From the NCBI GenBank assembly GCA_001931875.2, contig MSJH02000588.1, positions 1 through 15,122 of the forward strand: DNA of 15,122 nucleotides, in the 5' to 3' direction. Positions 8,978 through 15,122 of this stretch are shown here, in pieces. How positions within the stretch are numbered: the first letter of the stretch is position 1; every line of letters starts with the position of its first letter. The notes under the pieces are model-generated. The model ran no database searches, had not been told where the DNA came from, and was given only the letters and a program-made list of their open reading frames with translations. The position numbers and the translations under genes are program-made. Source of the stretch: Byssochlamys sp. IMV 00236. Taxonomy: Eukaryota > Ascomycota > Eurotiomycetes > Eurotiales > Thermoascaceae.

Positions 8978-8983
8978 AATAAA
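8978..8983 (+). terminator. AATAAA poly(A) signal, FAM32A-like gene
   Basis: Canonical AATAAA 22 bp past the TAA stop, followed by a T-rich stretch. It is the likely cleavage signal for this gene. Confidence 0.6.
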
Positions 8984-9157
8984 ATAAGGGCTTTTTTCAA
9001 ACAATTTATTAAACTTTTCGAATGAAAAACAATAATAAAACGCAACTTCAGAGTTTGCAAAACCGTCATTTAGATTTTAAAAAGCTGCTGATTGGACATA
9101 GCTAAACCTCTGGTTGAGGATGGCAGAACCGCTAACCTCTCTTTCTTATAAACCCCT

Positions 9158-9272
9158 CTTTTAATGTAAATTTTTATGTAACAACTGAAGGATTAATCAT
9201 TCCCTTGCTTCTGATGAGCTCTCTTTTATTATTTCACTTTTTGTTGTTAGTGTGAGAATAAAGCGTAAAGTG
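9158..9272. repeat. Dispersed repeat, copy B (3' flank of RhoGAP gene)
   Basis: Partner of copy A at 7136-7247, in the same orientation. Its core matches GATGAGCTCTCTTTTATTAT and it lies 34 bp beyond the RhoGAP stop. It carries the only canonical AATAAA on the minus strand here, so the repeat may supply that gene's poly(A) signal. Confidence 0.55.
9225..9230 (-). terminator. AATAAA poly(A) signal candidate, RhoGAP gene
   Basis: AATAAA on the minus strand, 75 bp past the RhoGAP stop and inside repeat copy B. It is the first canonical signal in the 3' flank, so cleavage probably follows it. Confidence 0.5.
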
Positions 9273-9305
9273 TACATTCATTTATATATAAAAGTGTGAT
9301 ATGTG

Positions 9306-12300
9306 CTATATATAGTTTGCATTCTCTCTTGGAGGTACAGCAGGAAGAGCTGTGAGATCATTGTTGTAATTCGCAAGAACAGTGCTCAAATCTTCCCCTT
9401 TGTTAACAGGTGGCAAATGAACTTTACGATTCTCCGTATTGTTCTTTCCACCCAAGGTTTCGATTACAAACAGTTTATCAACATTATTGAGTATAAATTC
9501 AATGACTCCAATCTTGTAGCTCATCTCCAAAAGATCCCTATTCTCATCCTTGTGTCGAAGTAAAGTAGGTCCAAAGATGACAGCAAGATTCTTGGACGTC
9601 ATCAAGTTTTCTTTTTGTCTTAATTGTACTCTATTTCATTTCATCAATACAAAAAGGTAATCATGGTTGTATCGTTTGTACCTGTGCAAGTGTTCCATCA
9701 AGTACTTTAAGGTATTAAAGTTTTCAATAGGAAGCATCTGAATCAATTGAGTCATCGTCTGCAGCTGTTCTGCGCTATTAGAAATGGCTACATAATGTTA
9801 GGGTAAAGATGTGACACACATACGATGGTTATCTTACTCATAGCATCCATATACTTGGGATGGAGTTCATATGTAAAGAGCGGATTAGGGAGTTCACGAA
9901 AGTACTGTTTCAGTACGCTTGTCACTGCACATATATCGTTCCATTTCTCCTCATCAATCAGATTAGGCACCTCACCTCTCTCAAAAGCAAGCTGAATTTG
10001 TCTCATCTGACCCACACCGCCTGACTTTCGGTAGATGCCTTCATAATCCATGCCTCGTGCTTCGACAGATTCAATACATTTTTCGACCACAAGGGGTATT
10101 TTACTTTTCTCTGCTTGTATTTGCTTGACAAGATCATTACCAAACATATGGCGCGTATCATCATGACCGTTAGATTCCAAGCTACTTTTTCTACTGCAAT
10201 TCTGTGGAACACTATACATGCATTTGGAATGACAGGTAACGTTACATTCTATTAGGAAATATGAATCACAGCCCCCCAACAGTTTCTTTTTTTTTGTGTA
10301 CCTGAGCATTTCAATTCAGTCACTCGCCACATTTTTTCACCACAGACTTCGCATTTGGTGGGTCGCAAAAACTTGCTTGCGATAAAATGATGCCTGCTCT
10401 TGTTATTTTCTATTTCTCTTTTTACAAAAGGTTCCGAGACCTGCTCGAGAGACCTTGTGTTGTGGGTGGTATCATAAGGAATCGAGATAAGCTTTTCTTC
10501 ACCTTTACTTGACTTTGAGGACGATTTTCCCAAAGTACTCTTATTTCTTCTAAATTTAAATAACTTCGGAGCTGCTGAGCCATTGAAGCTGTCCCTCTGA
10601 GCCACTTTCGGTGTCACAGTCGCGGTAGAAGTATCGGCGGTCGTTGTGGTTACTTTGATATCTGGCATTGAATTGGAATGGACAATGCCGATTGAGCCTG
10701 TCGACAGGTTTCGTCTGTGCTTGCCCTCCTTTTTACTTTTATCTGGTTTAGTGTTCTCTTCAGGTACGGCTAGAAAACTTGTGCCCGCAATGACCGCCTT
10801 GGCTTCTTGTTCACGCTCAATTACCTTGCGAGAGAGATCGTTATTCATTTGAGTTAATTCAGCATTCTTTGTGTTGAGAAGAATCATGTCGGAGATAATG
10901 TCCTCTCTTGCCTTGATTAACTTGGTATAGTTGTTCTTGATAAGAGCCATATCCTTTTGCATCGAATCCATTTGCTGTTGATAGGCATGCTGTAATCGTT
11001 CCCAATGTAACTCTTGTGGCTTTTGACTAGCAAGAAGCTTTTCAATGTTTTCCGAATGTCTTTCAAGGTCTCGCATGAGGTTATCTCTTTCTTCTCGCAG
11101 GTCAAAGCAAATCTGTTCCAAATCTCCACGAGCTTGATTCAACTCTTCTATTTCTTCTTTTGTAAACTGCATAAAATCAGGGCCACTAAAGATGGAGGCT
11201 TGCTGATAAAACACAATCTCGCTCTTTAGACGAACAATTAGCCTATCTGCTTCTTTTCGAGCAGTGACCTCGGCCGCATAGCCTTCTTTCACAATGTGGA
11301 ATTCATCTAGGGCTTTTCTACTAATGGTCTTTTTTTTTTTTCTACTGTTATTGATTATCCCTTTTAATGTGTATTTATCCCTCACCTTGATCTTATTGAA
11401 TTTGCCTTCTACCTCCTTCAATTTCTTTCTTGTCTCTATCAATTCCTTCTTTAATTCCATGGCATCACATGAATCGATCTCTAGTGAACATGTGTTTGGT
11501 TCAACCGTGTTACGCTGGGTCTCCTCACTATTTCTCTGGTCCAGCATATCATTTAGTTCTGTAATATCCCGTGAATCTATTTGTTGTTTAGAAATGTATA
11601 TAAATAAATAAACATAATAAATACCTATAATAGGATCTTTTAGATAATCTTCTGCATAAGCATTGACGATAGAAGTGGTGGATGAAGAGCGGAAATTGGG
11701 TAGGATCGGACGTTTAGTATCTTCCCCTGATTTCTTCTATTTTTAAAATAGGATTAAAACATTGAAGCAACATTATTAATGGATATTACATTATTATTCC
11801 TTTCATCACGTTTCTTGAGGCGAAGTAGTTTTCTGGCTTCATGACATTTAGTACAATAAATGCCCTAGATTGGAAAGTAAATACCATATTAACTACTCTT
11901 ATATCTTACTTTGCTGGTCTGTGTAAAGACAAGATCCTCAATCTTCTTACTACATTGAATACATCGAAAACAATTTGCATGATAAGCTTCGTCGCCTAAA
12001 TAAAGATTAAATATATATATGTACTTAATAACAACAATAATAACACACCTGTCATGATAGCTTCATCTTTTATTGTCTTTCCACAAGCATGACAACTATA
12101 AGAGCACTCTTCACAAATAGGACTTCCGTCTCGTAAGAGTAGCAGGTTACTGTAACATTCAACTAGTTTATGACACTTTGCACAACGGAAACTGTGTAAG
12201 ACGAGGTTAAGACGAGAAAACAAAAAAAAAAAAGGGTTTAGTTGATCTATTACCATTCAAAGTGCCAAATGCCATCACCAAACTGAACCACTGAACCTTC

Positions 12301-12384
12301 TTCAATCGCCTTTTGACATCCGTGACAGTGAGGATCCTCACACTCTTCAGCCAAGTTATCGTTATTCTCATATAATGTATTCAT
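9306..12384 (-). CDS. LIM-LIM-coiled coil-C1-RhoGAP protein (Rga-type)
   Basis: Predicted GTPase-activating protein for Rho/Cdc42-type GTPases controlling polarity and actin. Exons, minus strand: 12254-12384, 12049-12191, 11910-11995, 11790-11864, 11625-11736, 10302-11576, 9838-10248, 9682-9787, 9306-9630; phases match, 887 residues. Two LIM domains have all zinc ligands: C20, C23, H41, C44, C47, C50, C70, C73 and C77, C80, H97, C100, C103, C106, C124, C127. Residues 205-450 form coiled coils, followed by a Ser/Thr-rich stretch. A C1 domain at 578-625 keeps every His and Cys, though with 11 rather than 13-14 residues between its second and third Cys. The RhoGAP domain spans about 645-825, with arginine finger R681 in EGIYRKSGG, then LKQYFRELPNPL and NLAVIFGPTLLR. 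A 57-bp stretch, 11329-11385, is probably a further intron, which would shorten the protein to 868. Confidence 0.94.
11329..11385 (-). other. Probable stop-free 57-bp intron inside the RhoGAP coiled coil
   Basis: This stretch begins GTGAGG, ends AAAAAG, contains a branch-like CAATAAC, and is 57 bp, a multiple of three without a stop. Read as protein it adds 19 residues with a Lys run that break the coiled coil; removing it joins FNKIK directly to TISRKALDEF. Size and ends match the other introns in this gene. The acceptor lacks a pyrimidine tract, so it could be retained. Confidence 0.6.
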
Positions 12385-12387
12385 TCT

Positions 12388-12391
12388 CTTT

Positions 12392-12424
<33 letters not shown>

Positions 12425-12425
12425 G
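12388..12425. repeat. CT/CTTT microsatellite before the RhoGAP start
   Basis: A (TC)n run grades into five CTTT units, a GA-rich tract on the coding strand within the likely 5' untranslated region of the RhoGAP gene. The gap to the GatA stop is only 169 bp, so this tract is part of a very short promoter. Confidence 0.75.
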
Positions 12426-12553
12426 TCTCCTTATCGCCACTTTAAGTTTATTTTCAACAACAACCAAAAAAAAAAGGGAAAAGAAAAAGAAATAAAAAAG
12501 GTAAAAGAACACAGTTATATAAGAATCCCGCTTTTAAGAAAAAAAAAAATGAA

Positions 12554-14481
12554 TTATTGTATCTTTTGAGCCATTGACAATAAGAATTGATCGTAACCAT
12601 ATTGGCTCATGAGCTGTAGACCTATTGGTTGACCATCCTTGATGAATGGCACTGTAATTGCAGGTACACCAGCTAAATTAGCAGGTAAAGTCATCACATC
12701 ATTGATATATTCATTCATTCCTTGTTCTTTCAGTGTAGGTGCATCACCTGTTGCACTTGGTATGAGTATCAGATGAGCTTGACCACATTCATGTGTCATC
12801 AATGGATTAGGCTGACAAAAGACATTATTAAAGTCTTGTTGGATGAGTCTTCTTGCCTTTTGTGCTGGTAAAAATAAAGTTTCATAAGTCCTACATTAAC
12901 CTATTAATATATGAATAATGGATCTTAATTAACTTGTTACCCAGCCGTAAGGACATGAGTCCCAAGCAATATGCGCCTTTGAACCTCAGCACCAAATCCC
13001 TGTGTGCGTGTACTCGCAAATAATAATTGATCCTCATCTTGTCCTTCTGTCGCACTCCGATGACCTATTAGAATACATTATTATAAAGAAAGGTTCCAGA
13101 ATTTCCTTAATCTAATCGATTTACCATACTTCACACCATCATATCTTGCTAAATTAGAGCTTGCTTCTGCTAATGCAATGATATAATAAGCAGGTAAAGC
13201 TAAAGGTGTATGTGGCATGGATACTGTTATAATCTTGGCTCCAAGTTGTTTAAATCGATCAATGCCTTCTCTCCACGCACTGATCACTTTGGGGGATAAT
13301 GAGTCCACATAAAACTCTTGTGGAATACCCACGACAAGACCACTCAGATCCTTTTCCCACCTTGATGCCAATTCTTTATCTTTTTCATCTATTTCATTTC
13401 TTAATTTCAAAGGCATCGATGTAGGATCCAATTCATCATATTTTGAAATTGCATCTAAGAATAAGCAAGATGAGTACAATATTGTCAAGGACGTAAACTT
13501 ACTGTAAACATTGGCACAATCTTCGACTGTCCTTGATAATATTCCAATCGTATCCAATGAATTAGCATAGGCTACTAGCCCATAACGCGAACATCGACCA
13601 TAGGATGGTTTAAAACCAACAATACCACAATATGAAGCTGGCATTCTCACTGATCCACCCGTGTCTGAACCTAAGGCACTATCTCCCTCAATAATCGTCA
13701 ATTTTTTTTTTCTTTTTAAAAAAAAGGATGAACCTACACTCTACACATATTCATTGCTACACTTGCTGCACTTCCTCCAGAACTTCCACCTGCTAATCGC
13801 TTATTCTCTTGGTTTAAGCTGTGTGGATTAATAACTGGTCCAAATACACTGTGTCTATTTGCTGAACTTTTTTTTTCCCCTTGTATTACTACTTGTTTCT
13901 GTATATTTTTCATTCTTTTCTTTATTTACCCCATCCCGAATTCATCCATATTAGTCTTTCCTACAATTAATGCACCTGCTTTATCAAGTAACTGAACTAC
14001 TGTTGCGTCATAAGGGGATATAAAATCTATTTTATAGTTAGATAACTGCAAGCACATTGCATAAAAAGTACCCTTTAACATATTGGAAGCACAGGTGGTT
14101 GGAAGAGCACTTGTACATAAATTGTCCTTTATTGCAATAGGTACACCATCCAGAGGTCCAATAGGTTGTCCTATAAAGAGTTAGCAAGCAGAATAATAAT
14201 AATAATAATAATAAAATTCAAACCTTGTTCGCGTCTATGATCTGATTCCTTTGCCTTTTCCTCTAGTAACTTTCTATCATTTATTGAGATAAAGGCGTTG
14301 ATCTCTGAATTATAGTTGTCAATCGTATGCAAACATTGTTGAATCGCCAGACTAGAAGAATGTCGGCACTTTGAGTGTTTAAATAGATGAGCAAATAATC
14401 GTAATACTAATAATATGTCTTTACAGTTTGTAATGAATGTGTTGTAGTAGCAATTAGCCTTGATTTCAACCTAGGAATCAT
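12554..14481 (-). CDS. Mitochondrial glutamyl-tRNA(Gln) amidotransferase subunit A
   Basis: GatA (yeast Her2, human QRSL1) is the amidase subunit of GatCAB/GatFAB, which turns misacylated Glu-tRNA(Gln) into Gln-tRNA(Gln) in mitochondria. Exons, minus strand: 14425-14481, 14224-14368, 14072-14170, 13930-14026, 13738-13866, 13503-13678, 13125-13454, 12941-13064, 12554-12890; phases match, 497 residues. Exon 1 encodes [19 protein letters not shown], basic with no acid, a good mitochondrial targeting peptide. The Ser-cisSer-Lys triad is intact: Lys82 in PIAIKDN, Ser161 in GGSSGGS and nucleophile Ser185 in GSDTGGS, with the usual 24-residue Ser-Ser gap. Other family words are [42 protein letters not shown] and [12 protein letters not shown]. 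The exon 5 donor GTAGGT was preferred over GTGTAG, 9 bp earlier, because it restores that gap. The start is the only ATG giving an open exon 1 with a clean phase. Confidence 0.95.
14192..14214. repeat. (AAT)n microsatellite in GatA intron 2
   Basis: Seven or so AAT units fill much of the second intron (14171-14223). On the coding strand it is an ATT run between donor and acceptor. It is likely length-variable and should not alter the protein. Confidence 0.8.
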
Positions 14482-14550
14482 AAACATAAAATTTGACAGG
14501 CCCAGGTGTGTGTGTGTGTACAAGCTGAATTATCACAGTCGGAGTTATAA

Positions 14551-14712
14551 GCCTTTCTTCATTCCGAAATACCTCTTGATCCAAAGAGCAATAGTCATTT
14601 GGTATGCGTTAATGTGAATTGTGGTCAACCGATACGTGCCTTTAGTTTGCAATCCAAAGCTGAATCACAGACAAAGGGTTTAAAAAAAGAAAAGGACAAT
14701 GACTATCAGTGA
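14551..14712 (+). other. Unidentified 53-residue open frame with a C-x4-C motif
   Basis: A frame open from a TAA at 14548 to a TGA at 14710, with no ATG. It reads HSEIPLDPKSNSHLVCVNVN then CGQPIRAFSLQSK and a Lys/Glu-rich end. The composition looks protein-like and the spaced Cys pair may be part of a metal knuckle, but I do not recognise it. It could be an exon or relic of a mobile element, or chance. It lies divergent to GatA, 70 bp away. Confidence 0.25.
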
Positions 14713-14925
14713 TCTGGTCAGATAAGAACCGAGGCTTACAGGATTCAAGGTAAATAAAACGTGAAGAAATGAATGACATGTACCTATAATAAAGTCTAAT
14801 GAAGGGATATAAAGTTGTCTTTTTGACAAGAGCATGCTTAATCTGTGTGTGATCATTTAGAATTATATGAGGACTGTTTATTTACATGGTTTCTTTGAAA
14901 GATAATAAAGAACGAGAAGAAAGAT

Positions 14926-15085
14926 TTTATCTTTCAAAAAGATGGTGCTACATGTCACAAGCAGAGATAATTCATACAGGTACTTGATCTCTCTGATCTG
15001 AGCACAATTGAGCTTCTTGAAAAAGAGGTTGAAAAACACAAAACCTACATTCATATTTTGAACACACAGGTTATTAACGAGCTTT

Positions 15086-15090
<5 letters not shown>
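14926..15090 (+). pseudogene. Tc1/mariner-like DDE transposase fragment
   Basis: In one frame, FIFQKDGATCHKQR (14926 on) matches the FQQDxAxxH block around the second catalytic Asp. After one stop (TAA) the same frame gives SDLSTIELLEKEVEKH, matching the SPDLNPIExLWxxLKxxV block with the third acid, then a tail TYIHILNTQVINEL. The roughly 20-30 residues normally between these blocks are mostly missing and no N-terminal half is seen. It is a different family copy from the relic at 3805-4180, whose block reads IVMDNCRIH. Confidence 0.65.
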
Positions 15091-15121
<31 letters not shown>

Positions 15122-15122
15122 T
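15091..15122. repeat. Terminal T-run/A-run
   Basis: A T-rich run passes into about 20 A and a final TTT. Together with the poly-A at position 1 it suggests that assembly stopped at homopolymers, though the window edges might also be arbitrary. Confidence 0.6.

Larger units (their letters stand above)
8957..9305. other. Convergent intergenic region, 3' ends of FAM32A-like and RhoGAP genes
   Basis: Two genes converge on this 349-bp stretch and no gene is visible within it. It holds the poly(A) signals of both and repeat copy B (9158-9272). The left part, about 9060-9150, contains AAACCTCTGG/GGTTGAGG-like pairs of no clear class. Confidence 0.6.
14482..15122. other. Right flank: GatA promoter side plus relics
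   Basis: No intact gene is recognised. The left part must contain the GatA promoter, with a (GT)7-like run at about 14506-14519. An unidentified open frame and a transposase relic, both plus strand, are listed separately. Between them, 14713-14925, I see nothing beyond AT-rich DNA with an AATAAA near 14788. The window ends in a T run followed by an A run. Confidence 0.6.

Noticed and set aside
10003..10212. Alternative minus-strand frame over the RhoGAP domain
   Set aside because: The other frame carries the full RhoGAP motif set, so this is a shadow.
10646..11611. Several plus-strand frames across the RhoGAP gene
   Set aside because: They are antisense shadows of the coiled-coil exon, with no family motif.
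13738..13746. Ending GatA exon 5 at the GTGTAG donor
   Set aside because: It would shorten the spacing between the two catalytic serines by three residues relative to the family.

Overview
This window looks like nuclear DNA of an early-diverging fungus, most likely of the Mucoromycota. It is AT-rich and full of homopolymer runs. Its genes are eukaryotic and packed closely on both strands, and are cut by many short (about 50-75 bp) GT-AG introns, so open frames show only pieces of each gene. The gene models here were rebuilt by hand by matching exon phases and family motifs. Reading the relics as Mucoralean-type is an inference from memory, not from a search. Both ends of the window are long A/T homopolymers, so this may be a whole small contig.

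Layout, left to right: (1) 1-1493, non-coding or unrecognised. (2) 1494-2036 (-), a MAPEG-family microsomal glutathione S-transferase 3-like gene in 3 exons. (3) 2240-3660 (-), a decayed Fanzor/TnpB-type RNA-guided nuclease gene: zinc ribbon and RuvC-III motif are preserved, with frameshifts, stops and two likely introns. (4) 3805-4180 (+), a broken Tc1/mariner-like DDE transposase relic, divergent from the Fanzor relic. (5) 4283-6631 (-), a Rab-GAP (TBC domain) protein with a degenerate N-terminal SH3 domain, 9 exons, 638 aa. (6) 7319-8398 (-), Elongator subunit Elp5, 2 exons. (7) 8533-8956 (+), a FAM32A homologue in 3 exons, sharing a 134-bp divergent promoter with ELP5. (8) 9306-12384 (-), a LIM-LIM-coiled coil-C1-RhoGAP protein, 9 or 10 exons. 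(9) 12554-14481 (-), GatA, the A subunit of the mitochondrial glutamyl-tRNA(Gln) amidotransferase, 9 exons, with a targeting peptide on exon 1. (10) 14482-15122, an unidentified open frame and a second Tc1/mariner-like relic.

The intact genes are ordinary conserved housekeeping genes and do not form one pathway. Elp5 and GatA both act on tRNA (wobble-uridine modification; charging of mitochondrial tRNA-Gln). The TBC and RhoGAP proteins regulate small GTPases in membrane traffic and polarity. The unusual part is 2.2-4.2 kb, where a dead Fanzor lies next to a dead DDE transposase. A roughly 115-bp repeat also occurs in the 3' flanks of two minus-strand genes. No rRNA, tRNA or CRISPR array was recognised.
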